DNA of 60,458 nt, from NCBI GenBank assembly GCA_007695055.1, contig REEM01000110.1, forward strand, positions 1 to 60,458, read 5' to 3'. Positions 29,548-40,024 of the stretch are shown piece after piece. How positions within the stretch are numbered: position 1 is the stretch's first letter; every line of letters starts with the position of its first letter. Source of the DNA: Spirochaetaceae bacterium. Its GTDB lineage: Bacteria > Spirochaetota > Spirochaetia > DSM-27196 > SLAA01. A program made the position numbers and the translations under genes. Under the pieces are notes generated by a model that did not search any database, had not been told where the DNA came from, and saw only the letters and a list, made by a program, of their open reading frames with translations.

Positions 29548-30714
29548 CTAGAGTGCAGTTTGTATGAGTTGTTCGTGAAGTGAGCTCCATCCAACTACGT
29601 GTGTCCCGTTGCGCTCGTACGACTCCTCGCCTGCGTACACGAGATAGGTGGTTGGATCATCGGCCTTTGCCAAAGATCGCCAGTACTCGAGACCTGTAAA
29701 CGCATCACTTCGAACGGTTTTTCCAGCCTTGATCTCGATGCCTGACTGCTTCATTCCCGATTCAAGAATTACATCAATCTCTTTTCTATGATTATCTCGC
29801 CAGAAATACAGCCCGAATTGTTCTCCTGAGTTGAAGTTGCTTTTGAGCAGCTCCGTAACTACGAAGGTCTCAAACAGTGCACCCTTTAAAAAATGATAAT
29901 CCAACTGATCCTTATCCCTGATCCCGAGCAGGCTGCATACAAGGCCGGTGTCGGTGAAGTAGACCTTGGGATTCTTTACGATCCGCTTGTTGTAGTTCTT
30001 ATGATAGGGCGGCAATCGATAAATGAGAAAGCTCGCCTCCAACACCGATATCCATTCCCGGACGGTGCCATGAACAACACCACATTGCTCGGAAATTGAG
30101 GATAGATTCAGTTCCTGTCCGGTCCGTCCCGCCAGGATACGCAGAAATGTGAGAAACCCGTCCATCTTTGTTATCTGCTTGATCTGTCGAATGTCCTTCT
30201 CAATGTAGGTTGCGATGTAGTTCTTGTAGAACGTTTCGGGCCGTATGTGCTGGTCGTAAATGCGTGGATAGCCCCCGCAGAACAGGATATCAGATAGATC
30301 AAGATTGAGGCCCCGCATTTCGTGAGCGGAGAACGGCAACAATTTGGCGATTCCAACACGTCCAGCTAAGGACTGGGTAATCTGTTCCATAAGGAGGAAG
30401 TTGTGCGATCCAGTGATGACAATTCGCCCGGGCTCGCGGAGCGTATCCACGTGAGTTTGCAAATAGGAGATGAGGTCGGGCACACGCTGAACTTCGTCAA
30501 AGATCACTCCGGATTGAAAACGGGCCAAGAAGCCCCGGGGGTCGCTCTTGGCAAACTCCCGATGATCAATGTCTTCGAGGCTTACATAGTCATACTCGGC
30601 AAAGAGCTTTCGTGCGAGCGTAGTCTTCCCCGACTGCCGTGGCCCGAGAATTGCCACGATGGGAAACTCGGTTCTTAGCGTAGCAATTTCGACCTCAATG
30701 TGCCGGTCAATCAT
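29548..30714 (-). CDS. ATP-binding protein, AAA_14 + DUF4143 type
   Basis: AILGPRQSGKTTLARKLF, VIFDEVQRVPDLISYLQ, C-terminal IEIKAGKTV. Confidence 0.88.
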   Translation of the reverse strand: MIDRHIEVEIATLRTEFPIVAILGPRQSGKTTLARKLFAEYDYVSLEDIDHREFAKSDPRGFLARFQSGVIFDEVQRVPDLISYLQTHVDTLREPGRIVITGSHNFLLMEQITQSLAGRVGIAKLLPFSAHEMRGLNLDLSDILFCGGYPRIYDQHIRPETFYKNYIATYIEKDIRQIKQITKMDGFLTFLRILAGRTGQELNLSSISEQCGVVHGTVREWISVLEASFLIYRLPPYHKNYNKRIVKNPKVYFTDTGLVCSLLGIRDKDQLDYHFLKGALFETFVVTELLKSNFNSGEQFGLYFWRDNHRKEIDVILESGMKQSGIEIKAGKTVRSDAFTGLEYWRSLAKADDPTTYLVYAGEESYERNGTHVVGWSSLHEQLIQTAL

Positions 30715-30819
30715 GATAACAGTATAACGCATGCGTACGAATTGTCAATTGTATTACCGAAATGTACGATCAAAGCTTGGAATTGCGGCTGAGATGGAGG
30801 CAAAATGACGCAGCCAAGG

Positions 30820-31707
30820 TCAATGGAACGTATAGGACACCTGTTCAACGTGACCCCGCCAGTATGACAGACGGCCAGCAGGGAGAATCCAGCCGACATC
30901 CCCGTGCATCGGAACAAGCATACCGTCCTGCCAGTGGTAGTTCGTGAAGCGGCCGTCCCAGGGCGTGAGCTCTGTTGAATCACCGACGCTACGGTCACGC
31001 TCCTCGGTGTAGACGCGCTCAATCAAGTTGTCCGAACCAAAGAGGAAGCGCAAAGTGACCGTTGTGTCCCCGTCTGTGAGTGTCGCGTCGGCGGAGTGCT
31101 GGTCTACGGCGCTCCAGGTGACTCCCTGTCCGGGCAGCAGTGCCGTGGGATACCACGCCGTCTCGGCGAGGTGCCGCATGAGTTCGCCCCGGGCAATTTC
31201 CGGCGTGTCGCGGATATCCACCACTGGCACAAGGCCCCATAGCGCCACGTACAGTATCCCGCGGCCGTCCACATAGGCGTCGTGAACATGAGCATTCATG
31301 CCGGGCATGACATTCACTCGGCCGTCCCAGACAAAGCTCGGACGCTGGGTGAGAACTCGCTGTGTTGAGCGAAAGGGCCGCCAATTTTCGCCGGTCGCGT
31401 CCATATTGAAGGTTCCGGAATGCTCAATTTGAACGGCCGCGACCATTCGTTGCCCGGGCGTAAGTACCGTTTCCAGATAGCTCTGAACAGGATCCGGCAA
31501 GGTGGATAGGGCCGCTGGGTCGAACGTGCCGCCTTCGGCGCGCCGGGCTCCAGCGTCCTGCTGGCAATGCAGGGCCGCCGTCTCGTTCTGCCACCTCTGG
31601 TTTCCCACTGCCATCATGATGCCGACAGCTGCAACCACAACCACAACCATCACTGTGAGTACAACTCCGGCACCAATGAAAACGGTACGAACGCCCATTG
31701 TTACCAT
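30820..31707 (-). CDS. DUF6544-like membrane-anchored protein
   Basis: LPDPVQSYLETVLTPGQRMVAAVQIEHSGTFNMD, RGELMRHLAETAWYPTALLPGQGVTW resemble this family. Confidence 0.6.
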   Translation of the reverse strand: MVTMGVRTVFIGAGVVLTVMVVVVVAAVGIMMAVGNQRWQNETAALHCQQDAGARRAEGGTFDPAALSTLPDPVQSYLETVLTPGQRMVAAVQIEHSGTFNMDATGENWRPFRSTQRVLTQRPSFVWDGRVNVMPGMNAHVHDAYVDGRGILYVALWGLVPVVDIRDTPEIARGELMRHLAETAWYPTALLPGQGVTWSAVDQHSADATLTDGDTTVTLRFLFGSDNLIERVYTEERDRSVGDSTELTPWDGRFTNYHWQDGMLVPMHGDVGWILPAGRLSYWRGHVEQVSYTFH

Positions 31708-31716
31708 CTTCGAAGA

Positions 31717-32601
31717 TTAGCGCCGCGGAGAACGTTGTTCAAAATCCTTGGCGACATCCTCAAAGGTAGTCCACTCAGCGCCGGGGTGGCTGTTGATGTA
31801 CTGAATGAGGCGCTCAAGCATGAGCAAGTTCTGCGGGCGTCCCGATACATCCGGGTGAATGGTGAGCAGGTACACGCCGTAGTCCATTTCGCGGTAGACC
31901 CAGTCAAACTGGTCGCGCCACAGTGACTCAATGTCGCGTGGGTTCACGAATCCGTGGCTGTTGGCATTTGCCTTGATGAACAGCATTGGCGGCAGGTCGT
32001 CAAGATACCAGCTGGCGGGAAGCTCTATGAGGTCGGTAACGTTGTCACCGCGCACAAAGGGCTTCATCCAGGTCTCTGCGGGCTTGCTGTAGTCGATCTT
32101 GGTGTAGCGGTCACCAACACGTACGTAGTAGGGCGTGTGGTCATCATGCATTAAACTGTTGTCGTACTTAATACCCGCTTCTAGGAGCAGCTCTACCGAG
32201 GTCTCGGAAACCTCCCACCACGGGGCAACATACCCTACCGGGCGGCGACCCCAATACTTCTCAATGAGACCAATACACTTGTGCAGGATTGCGTGTTCTT
32301 GCTCGCGTGACAGTTGCAGGGGGTTTTCATGGGTATACCCGTGTAGGCCAATCTCGTGGCCAGCCGCCGCTACGGCTTCCACCTCTTTTGGAAAAGTCTC
32401 AATTGTATGGCCGGGAATGAACCAGGTGGACTTCATGTCAAAGCGGCGGAAGAGCTCCAACAGCCGCGGCATTCCAACCTCGCCTCCAAACACACCGCGC
32501 GAGATGTCCATTGGCGAGTCTTCTCCGCCGTAGGAACCAAGCCAGCCTGCTACCGCGTCACAGTGTACTCCAACTGCACACATGATTTTCTTCATACTCA
32601 A
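31717..32601 (-). CDS. Polysaccharide-deacetylase (NodB-fold, CE4) family protein
   Basis: [41 protein letters not shown]. Confidence 0.85.
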   Translation of the reverse strand: MSMKKIMCAVGVHCDAVAGWLGSYGGEDSPMDISRGVFGGEVGMPRLLELFRRFDMKSTWFIPGHTIETFPKEVEAVAAAGHEIGLHGYTHENPLQLSREQEHAILHKCIGLIEKYWGRRPVGYVAPWWEVSETSVELLLEAGIKYDNSLMHDDHTPYYVRVGDRYTKIDYSKPAETWMKPFVRGDNVTDLIELPASWYLDDLPPMLFIKANANSHGFVNPRDIESLWRDQFDWVYREMDYGVYLLTIHPDVSGRPQNLLMLERLIQYINSHPGAEWTTFEDVAKDFEQRSPRR

Positions 32602-32689
32602 ACCTCCTCCAATTCAACGTCGTTTATACCTGCGTTCTGCTCCTGCAGCCTACTGCAGAGCACCTCATAGTGCATTGTAACATGCTGAT

Positions 32690-33400
32690 TTACATCCCAA
32701 GGTACGCTTTGCGCACCTCGTCGGAAGCTCCCAACTCCGCGGCCGAACCCGATAGGGCAACCCAGCCGTTCTCCAGCACGTACCCTCGGTCCGCAAACTT
32801 CAGGGTCTGGTTCACGTTCTGTTCAACAATGAGAACCGTTACACCTTCGGCCCTGATCCTGGCCACGCGATCCATAACCTCCTGAACGAGCAACGGTGCA
32901 AGGCCAAGCGAGGGTTCGTCGAGCATGAGTAGCCGCGGCAGTGCCATGAGGCCCCGCCCGAGTGCCAACATCTGCTGTTCGCCGCCGGAAAGAGACCCGG
33001 CAAGCTGCGCCTTGCGCTCCGGTAAACGGGGAAATAAGTCATACACGCGCTCGAGTGAAGACTTGAGGTGCACTCGAGCACGAGGGGTAAAGGCGCCGAG
33101 CCGCAGATTGTCTTCCACGCTCATGAAAGGAAACACAAGCCTGCCCTCGGGAACCTGGATGAGCCCACGTGCTACACGCTCGTGGGCAGGAAGGTTTTCA
33201 ATTGACTCACCATTAAAGAGAATTGTCCCATGCCGAAGCGGCACCAAACCCGAGATTCCGTTGAGAAGCGTAGTCTTGCCTGCTGCGTTAGCGCCAAGAA
33301 CGGTGACCGTCTCACCTTCTTCTACGGTGATGGAGGCTTCGTGCAGTGCGATCATGTCTCCGTACGAGACTCCGACAGTGTTGACTTCAAGTAGACTCAA
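32690..33400 (-). CDS. livF: Branched-chain amino-acid-type ABC transporter ATP-binding protein
   Basis: VTVLGANAAGKTTLLNGISGL, LSGGEQQMLALGRGLMA; TTG start at 33400 inferred. Confidence 0.88.
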   Translation of the reverse strand: MSLLEVNTVGVSYGDMIALHEASITVEEGETVTVLGANAAGKTTLLNGISGLVPLRHGTILFNGESIENLPAHERVARGLIQVPEGRLVFPFMSVEDNLRLGAFTPRARVHLKSSLERVYDLFPRLPERKAQLAGSLSGGEQQMLALGRGLMALPRLLMLDEPSLGLAPLLVQEVMDRVARIRAEGVTVLIVEQNVNQTLKFADRGYVLENGWVALSGSAAELGASDEVRKAYLGM

Positions 33401-34106
33401 TGGGTTCCCCCAAATAAACCGAGATAACCTGCGGGTCTCGTGTAATGACAGCCGGGGGGCCTTCGGTAAGCAACGCCCCCTGATTAAGTACAAGTACCTT
33501 CTCCGCAATTCGCATGATTGCGCTCATGTTGTGCTCAATGACTAGGAAGGTGAGCCCTTCCGAGTTCAGTTCCTGAATAAGGGCGAGCGTCTCATTCACC
33601 TCGGTAGGATTAAGACCGCCCATGATCTCATCTAACAGCAAGAGCTTGGGCCCGGTTGCCAACGCACGCGCAACTTCCAGGCGTTTGCGAAGGGCAAGTG
33701 GAAGGCTGCGCGCAACGGTATTCTCAAAGCGGCCGAGCCGCAGCCGATCTAGGGTGGCGCGTGCGGTCTCGCGCGCATCCGAACGACTCTGCCCACGGGT
33801 CAGCGCACCCACCACTACGTTGTCCAGCACCGTCATGCCGCCGAAGGGCTTCACAACCTGAAATGTACGTCCTATTCCTAAGCGGTTCCGATCAGCCGGG
33901 CCAAGGCGGGACAGATCTTTACCCTCAAACAGTACCGACCCGGATGTGGGCCGAATCATTCCGGACACCACGTTGAACAACGTGGTCTTTCCGGCGCCGT
34001 TAGGCCCAATGAGCCCCACAATTTGTCCTTGTTCCACCGTGAAGGACGCATGGTCGACCGCGCGAAGGCCGACGAAGTCCACGGTTACGTTTTGAACATC
34101 AAGCAT
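33387..34106 (-). CDS. livG: Branched-chain amino-acid-type ABC transporter ATP-binding protein
   Basis: LIGPNGAGKTTLFNVVSGMIRPTSGSV, RTFQ motif, LLLDEIMGGL. Confidence 0.9.
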   Translation of the reverse strand: MLDVQNVTVDFVGLRAVDHASFTVEQGQIVGLIGPNGAGKTTLFNVVSGMIRPTSGSVLFEGKDLSRLGPADRNRLGIGRTFQVVKPFGGMTVLDNVVVGALTRGQSRSDARETARATLDRLRLGRFENTVARSLPLALRKRLEVARALATGPKLLLLDEIMGGLNPTEVNETLALIQELNSEGLTFLVIEHNMSAIMRIAEKVLVLNQGALLTEGPPAVITRDPQVISVYLGEPIEST

Positions 34107-35103
34107 CTGTGGCCCCCCGCGACTGGATGAGACGGCGAAACCGGAGCACAAGTAGCCGGACTCCGGCTATTGCCCCATTTGGAGCTGCGAGCACGATGAC
34201 CATGAGCAGTAAGCCGTAGACCACCAATGCAGCACCACCGCCAACCCTTGCTCTGAGAATCTCTCCTAAGGGGATGACAATTGCGGCCCCGAGTACCGGG
34301 CCAAAGGTGGTGCCCATTCCCCCCACAATGGCAACCAGCGCAATCTGAACCGAGAGCTCAAACTGCGTGGTGCTGTCTGGGTCAATGTACTGGATGAACG
34401 CGGCGTACACCGATCCGACACAGGCGGCCAGCGCTGCCGATGTCGCGGCTGCCACGACCTTTGAGCGAACCACTCGCACGCCAAGTGAGCGGGCCGCATC
34501 TTCATCTTCGCGCAGCGCGACAAGGTAGTAACCTAAGCGGGAGCGCTCAATTGCCGCCGAAATCCCTACCGTAAGCACAAGGAGACCCAGCGCGAGGTAC
34601 CAGTAGGCCCAGAGGTTGAGGAACAGCATGTTCTGCGGCCCTCCGCGAAAGGGCAGGAGCAGCCCGGCAGCGCCACGCGTCAGCCCGCGCCAGTTTACGT
34701 TGATAATGTGGATCACAATGCCAAACGCAAGCGTTGCCAGCACGAAGAACGGACCCTTCAAACGAAAGGTGATAACTCCGAGCAGAGCGCCAAGCAGTCC
34801 CGCCAGCACAGCTCCCACAAAGATGCCTATCCAGGGAGTGATACCAAGACGCAGGAACAGCAGTGTCGAGGTGTAGGCCCCCACGCCGAAGAAGGCGGCG
34901 TGACCGAGTGAGAGCCCACCGGCAAAGCCCCCTGAGATGTTCCACGCGGTCGCCAGCGATGCCCAGATCAGGACGGTGACTCCAAGGTCGATCCAGTAGA
35001 TGTTGCGAATAAACAGCGGCAACAAGAGCAAGAGAACCAGTACCGCTGCTGCAGTTATCCGAGCAGCGGCGGGCGAAATTGGGGTCGAGTCAACGATTTT
35101 CAC
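34099..35103 (-). CDS. livM: Branched-chain amino-acid-type ABC transporter permease
   Basis: Polytopic; GGFAGGLSLGHAAFFGVGAYT; operon context. Confidence 0.9.
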   Translation of the reverse strand: MKIVDSTPISPAAARITAAAVLVLLLLLPLFIRNIYWIDLGVTVLIWASLATAWNISGGFAGGLSLGHAAFFGVGAYTSTLLFLRLGITPWIGIFVGAVLAGLLGALLGVITFRLKGPFFVLATLAFGIVIHIINVNWRGLTRGAAGLLLPFRGGPQNMLFLNLWAYWYLALGLLVLTVGISAAIERSRLGYYLVALREDEDAARSLGVRVVRSKVVAAATSAALAACVGSVYAAFIQYIDPDSTTQFELSVQIALVAIVGGMGTTFGPVLGAAIVIPLGEILRARVGGGAALVVYGLLLMVIVLAAPNGAIAGVRLLVLRFRRLIQSRGATDA

Positions 35104-35106
35104 GGC

Positions 35107-35988
35107 TCAACCTCCGTAGACTTCGGCGCCACGGCGCCCAAAGAGGCCTTGCGGACGCACAATGAGAACCAGCAGGAAGACAGCAAAGTAGGCAAGCTCG
35201 CCCCAGGCTGTTCCAAACAGAAACCCCGCTCCTGAACGAATGATACCAACCAGCAGTGCCGCAATTACCGCACCCGGCACCGACCCAAGGCCGCCGAGCA
35301 CAACAATGACGAATATCGTTACGATCTGAGTCTGGCCGACGCGAGGAAAGATGGTGAAGATCGGCGCTACCAGTACACCCATTGCACCGGCAGCGGCAAC
35401 CGCCACCGAGTAGGTGATCATGTAGGCGCGCTTGACGTCGATACCCATCAGCGCCGCTGCACGACGATTCTGGGCAACCGCCTGTATTCCTTTACCGTAC
35501 ATGGTGCGCGTGAGGAAGATCCAGAGTGCGAGCGCAAAGAGAAGGGCAACCGCGAAAGAAACAGTCATTGCTACGCTCAGCCTTACTCCGCCAACCACAA
35601 AAACCGAGCCGGTGGCAAAGGTGCTGACCGACCGGATATCCGCGCGCCACAGGGTAAGCGCCGCATTCTGCAGGAAGATTGAGAGCCCAAGCGTTGCAAA
35701 GACTACGGTTACGTCGGGTTTTCCAATTGATCGCCGAACAATCAGTCGATCTACTGCAACACCCAACAAGAAAATGACCGGGGTAACCAGGAATACCGAC
35801 AGATAGGGATCAAGACCGTAGAGGGCCCAGAGCCAGTATGCACCGTACATTCCAAGCATCATGAACTCAGCATGCGCAAAGTTCACCACCCGAAGCACTC
35901 CAAAAATTAAGGTCAGACCCACTGCCAGGAGTGCGTATAGTCCTCCAATTAAGAGTCCGTTAGCTATGATTTGCAGAACTAACTGCAT
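35107..35988 (-). CDS. livH: Branched-chain amino-acid-type ABC transporter permease
   Basis: IANGLLIGGLYALLAVGLTLIFGVLRVVNFAHAEFMMLG. Confidence 0.92.
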   Translation of the reverse strand: MQLVLQIIANGLLIGGLYALLAVGLTLIFGVLRVVNFAHAEFMMLGMYGAYWLWALYGLDPYLSVFLVTPVIFLLGVAVDRLIVRRSIGKPDVTVVFATLGLSIFLQNAALTLWRADIRSVSTFATGSVFVVGGVRLSVAMTVSFAVALLFALALWIFLTRTMYGKGIQAVAQNRRAAALMGIDVKRAYMITYSVAVAAAGAMGVLVAPIFTIFPRVGQTQIVTIFVIVVLGGLGSVPGAVIAALLVGIIRSGAGFLFGTAWGELAYFAVFLLVLIVRPQGLFGRRGAEVYGG

Positions 35989-36013
35989 GCCACCCCCTCA
36001 CCAGAACAAAGTC

Positions 36014-36036
36014 GGGGTCGCCCGTGTGGCGACCCC
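36014..36036. other. Hairpin between SBP and permease genes (GGGGTCGC-N7-GCGACCCC)
   Basis: 8-bp perfect inverted repeat in the 121-nt intergenic region. Confidence 0.6.
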
Positions 36037-36051
36037 ACCAGAAAAGCATAG

Positions 36052-36080
36052 CACCCGGACGCCCTCAGGCGTACCGGGTG
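36052..36080. other. Second hairpin between SBP and permease genes (CACCCGGACGCC-CTCA-GGCGTACCGGGTG)
   Basis: 12-bp stem with one bulged A. Confidence 0.6.
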
Positions 36081-36109
36081 TGGGAATTAATTCAGCATCC
36101 CGGGTTGAA

Positions 36110-37429
36110 CTACTGTCGGATTGGCTGGGTGCGCTCCTCCCACGGCGGGAGCGGCACGTTTATGAAATCTGCAACCGCGAGGTCTCGCGGGTAGGTGACG
36201 CGCAGCCGCTGATCCTGCCACTGCTGCACAACCGGAATGGCTCGCAGATTCTGGCCGGAATTCTCGTGATCCACTCCAGCAAACTCAAATCCAAACCCGG
36301 TGATAGAGTCGAGAGCGTCTACATTGACGTTGGCCGCCGCTGCCATCATGTCCTCTATCGAGGTAGATGCGGCGTTAGGAACGATCTCGTTCAGAAAGAC
36401 CCAGGTACCCATGAAACCCCAGTCGGTGTACGGACCTTGGGTCCAACCGCGGGCTTCAACACGAGACTGCAGCTCACTTAGCAGGTTCTGAGCTTCTGGT
36501 GTAAGAGACTCAACATTGATTGATCCGGAAGTAGGTGGAACCACGTTGAAGATGCCGTCCGAGTTGGTACCGAGCGGTCGTGCAAAATCTTCCTGTCCGT
36601 ATCCACCGCCGACACCAACAACTGCGGGCATATCAACTCCGAGTTGCTGTGCCTGGCGCCAGAACAGTACCCCATCGGGAACCTGGGCAATGTGGATGAC
36701 CGCGTGTGGTCGCTCCTGCTGTATTCGTAGCAGTACTGAGGAGAGATCGCTGGTGGTTGCCGCTGGGTAGCTCTCGCGCACAACAAGTCTGGCGGGGGAG
36801 TCATCTATGCGACCCACTGCTGCGTCCGCTATTGAGGTACCGAACTCATCATCGGTGAAGACAAGCGCAACGCGCATATCTGCCTCGGCCACTCCAAGTT
36901 CCTCGGCAAGGCCGGTCAAGATGAAGTCGGCAGCAGCCGCTCCGAGCGAACCCGAGGAAATAGTGGTGCGCAGCACGTTTGAGGTGTTGCGGGTGATCCC
37001 TTCCGCCCAGGCGGTGGTCTCTACGTACAGCACATTGAGTCGTTCCGCTGCGGGCGCAGTTGCCGAAGCAACGGCCGAAGAGAAAGTACCCATGACCACG
37101 TCAACGTTTTGCTGGGTAATGAGCTGACGTACACCGGTGGTTCCGGTTGCGGGATCGGGAGCGTCGGCGTCAAACAGTTCAACGGTGATGCCGTGCGGGT
37201 TGGTCTCGTTAAACAGGTCAACGGCTATCTGCGTTCCCTGTAGCGCGTTAGAGCCGCCAAAAGCCATACCGCCCGTCTGTGGGAAGAGCGCCCCGACGCG
37301 TAGCGTCGTAATTCCGACCTCTTCTGCGGGAGCTGGCTCGGCCGCTCCTCCGGCAAACAGGTGCCCTCCGGTAATGACAAACGCCACTATCAGAGCGAAA
37401 AACATTACTCTGCGAATTCCTACTTTCAT
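36110..37429 (-). CDS. Branched-chain amino-acid-type ABC transporter substrate-binding protein
   Basis: Signal peptide; LRVGALFPQTGGMAFGGSNALQGTQIAVDLFNETN. Confidence 0.88.
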   Translation of the reverse strand: MKVGIRRVMFFALIVAFVITGGHLFAGGAAEPAPAEEVGITTLRVGALFPQTGGMAFGGSNALQGTQIAVDLFNETNPHGITVELFDADAPDPATGTTGVRQLITQQNVDVVMGTFSSAVASATAPAAERLNVLYVETTAWAEGITRNTSNVLRTTISSGSLGAAAADFILTGLAEELGVAEADMRVALVFTDDEFGTSIADAAVGRIDDSPARLVVRESYPAATTSDLSSVLLRIQQERPHAVIHIAQVPDGVLFWRQAQQLGVDMPAVVGVGGGYGQEDFARPLGTNSDGIFNVVPPTSGSINVESLTPEAQNLLSELQSRVEARGWTQGPYTDWGFMGTWVFLNEIVPNAASTSIEDMMAAAANVNVDALDSITGFGFEFAGVDHENSGQNLRAIPVVQQWQDQRLRVTYPRDLAVADFINVPLPPWEERTQPIRQ

Positions 37430-37554
37430 ACAAACCTCCTTACGGTTCGTGCATCTTCACCGTGTCGACCTTCGGCACGGCATCGTGCTCCGGAAATTTA
37501 TGACAAGGCGATATACGTGTCAAGAACAAAGATACCTATGTGGGAGGTACTCAC

Positions 37555-39627
37555 ATGAATCCTACAAAAATGACAGAAACGACATCGGAAAACATGGGGG
37601 CATTCGCCACATATAAAGTTGACGAATGCGGTCAGCAATATCATACTACCAGCATGGCAAACGAATACACCCCGGATTTTGAATGGACAAAGGGCTCTCT
37701 GGTTGGATCAATGGCTGCGTATCAGCAGATGTATGACCGAAGCATTGCGGATCCGTCCGCCTTCTGGGAGGAACAGGCTCGTGAGCGGCTAAGCTGGGAG
37801 CAGGACTTCCACACCGTCTCCGATATCGACATGGAGACCGGCTCCTTTGCGTGGTTTCTTGGCGGGCGTCTGAACGCCGCCTACAACTGTGTTGACCGCC
37901 ACGTGGCAACCCGGGGTGACCAGGTTGCAATACTCTGGGAGGGAGACAAGCCAGAGGAGGTGCGCCGTATTACCTACCGGGAGCTCCAGCGGGAGGTGTC
38001 GCGCCTTGCCAACGTGCTTGCGCGCTATGGCGTGCGGAAGGGTGACCGGGTAGCCATTTACCTGCCCATGATACCGGAGGCCGCCTTTGCCATGCTGGCC
38101 TGTGCCCGGCTCGGTGTCGTTCACACCGTGGTGTTTGCCGGGTTCAGCGCAGAGGCGCTACGCGACCGCATCCTGGACTCCAATGCGGTGGCCGTGATTA
38201 CCGCTGACGAGGGGCTGCGCGGCGGCAAGCTTATTCCCCTTAAGCGCACCGTAGATGAAGCGGTCATGGCGACTCCCAGCGTCCGCAACGTATTTATCAC
38301 CAAGCGCACCGGAACAAAGGTGCCGTTCTTTGCACCTCGGGATGTAGACCTTGACGAGGCCATGATAGCCCAGCGACCCTACTGCCCGGTTGAGCCCATG
38401 GACGCCGAGGACATTCTCTTTCTGCTCTACACCTCGGGAAGCACCGGCCGCCCCAAGGGCATTGCCCACACCACCGCTGGCTACCTGCTCTATACGGCTC
38501 TGACTCACCGTTACGTTTTTGACTATCGCGATGGCGACGTGTTTGCCTGCGTCGCGGATGTCGGGTGGATTACCGGTCACAGCTATGTCGTGTACGGGCC
38601 ACTCCTCAACGGCGCTACCACCTTCATGTTTGAGTCCACCCCGGTCTATCCGGATCCAGGTCGATACTGGGACATGGTGCAGCGGCACCAGATTACACAG
38701 TTCTACACCGCGCCGACCGCCTTGCGCGCGGTGGCTCGGGAGGGTGACGACTGGGTAAAGAAGTACGACCGCTCCAGCCTCCGAATTCTTGGAACTGTAG
38801 GGGAGCCAATAAACCCCAACACCTGGGAGTGGTACTACAACGTTGTTGGCCAGAAGCGCTGTGCAATTGTAGACACCTGGTGGCAGACCGAGACGGGCGG
38901 CATCATGATTACCCCGCTGCCGGGCGCAACACCCACCAAGCCGGGCTCGGCAACCTTTCCGTTCTTTGGCATTGTACCGGTACTGCTTGACGAACAAGGT
39001 GCGGAGATTGAGGGGAACGATGTCTCCGGTCTGCTGGCAATTAAGGATCCCTGGCCGAGCATGGTTAGAACCATACAGGACGACCACCCGCGGTTTCTCC
39101 AAACCTATCTCAGCCCCTACAAGGGCTACTACTTCACCGGTGACGGTTGCCGCCGGGACGAGGACGGCTATTACTGGATTACCGGTCGCGTGGACGACGT
39201 TATTAACGTGAGCGGTCACCGCATGGGCACCGCCGAGGTCGAGTCGGCGCTGGTCAACCACCCGGCCTGCGCCGAGGCGGCAGTGGTTGGGTTCCCGCAT
39301 GAGATTAAGGGACAGGGGATCTTTGCGTACGTAGTGATCACTGAGGGCTGGGAGCATAGCGCCGAACTCGTTGGCGAACTCCGTGGCGAGGTGCGCCGCC
39401 GCATTGGCCCCATTGCAGCACCGGACCACATTCTTATTGCAGACGGCCTACCCAAGACGCGCTCTGGAAAGATCATGCGCCGCATTCTCCGCAAGATTGC
39501 AGAGCGTCAACCCGAGGCGGTGGGAGATGTCTCAACGCTGGCAGACCCAAGTGTGGTAGATGCTCTTGTCAAAGCGCGCATGGCGCTCCCTGACGACTGC
39601 CTCACCCTTGCTGGTTGTTTTGACTGA
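37555..39627 (+). CDS. acs: Acetyl-CoA synthetase (acetate-CoA ligase)
   Basis: [72 protein letters not shown]. Confidence 0.95.
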   Translation: MNPTKMTETTSENMGAFATYKVDECGQQYHTTSMANEYTPDFEWTKGSLVGSMAAYQQMYDRSIADPSAFWEEQARERLSWEQDFHTVSDIDMETGSFAWFLGGRLNAAYNCVDRHVATRGDQVAILWEGDKPEEVRRITYRELQREVSRLANVLARYGVRKGDRVAIYLPMIPEAAFAMLACARLGVVHTVVFAGFSAEALRDRILDSNAVAVITADEGLRGGKLIPLKRTVDEAVMATPSVRNVFITKRTGTKVPFFAPRDVDLDEAMIAQRPYCPVEPMDAEDILFLLYTSGSTGRPKGIAHTTAGYLLYTALTHRYVFDYRDGDVFACVADVGWITGHSYVVYGPLLNGATTFMFESTPVYPDPGRYWDMVQRHQITQFYTAPTALRAVAREGDDWVKKYDRSSLRILGTVGEPINPNTWEWYYNVVGQKRCAIVDTWWQTETGGIMITPLPGATPTKPGSATFPFFGIVPVLLDEQGAEIEGNDVSGLLAIKDPWPSMVRTIQDDHPRFLQTYLSPYKGYYFTGDGCRRDEDGYYWITGRVDDVINVSGHRMGTAEVESALVNHPACAEAAVVGFPHEIKGQGIFAYVVITEGWEHSAELVGELRGEVRRRIGPIAAPDHILIADGLPKTRSGKIMRRILRKIAERQPEAVGDVSTLADPSVVDALVKARMALPDDCLTLAGCFD

Positions 39628-39649
39628 GAAGCTTCGTTCGGGAGCATCC

Positions 39650-39904
39650 ATGAACGAGGCAAAGATTCCAGTATACGTTACCATAACCCGCTTCACCGGA
39701 CTGGGACGGCATGTGCATGTAGAGATGCGTGAAGAGGCGGAGCCACACAGCGACGGGAAGCTACGGGTCATGAGCTTCATCAACAGGGATCGGGCACTTG
39801 AATGGGTGCGACACACCTTTGCTCAGACCTTTGACAGCGCTACGCACGAACTGGTATTTGCCGAACCAAAGACGCGCAAATGGTTCTATCCGGAGGGAGA
39901 CTAA
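39650..39904 (+). CDS. Small hypothetical protein
   Basis: 84-aa ORF with an acidic/aromatic C-terminus. Confidence 0.5.
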   Translation: MNEAKIPVYVTITRFTGLGRHVHVEMREEAEPHSDGKLRVMSFINRDRALEWVRHTFAQTFDSATHELVFAEPKTRKWFYPEGD

Positions 39905-39931
39905 CCTGCATTGCAGGTTCAGTTTGTCTCC
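39896..39931. terminator. Nested hairpin after the small ORF
   Basis: GGAGAC...GTCTCC outer and AACCTGCA-T-TGCAGGTT inner stems; no clear T tract. Confidence 0.45.
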
Positions 39932-40024
39932 GGGCTGAGCTGACACTTCCCCCGTAATTTGCCCGTAACGCTCCCAAATCTTTCTGCCTTTGCGATATAC
40001 TCGTTCAAACACATGGGGCGGAAG

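Noticed and set aside
37460-37480. CCGTG...CACGG inverted repeat between livK-type and acs genes
   Set aside because: Short and mismatched; expected by chance in high-GC DNA
38158-39429. 423-aa minus-strand ORF opposite acs
   Set aside because: Antisense shadow of a well-conserved acs frame; composition looks like reverse-frame translation of high-GC coding DNA
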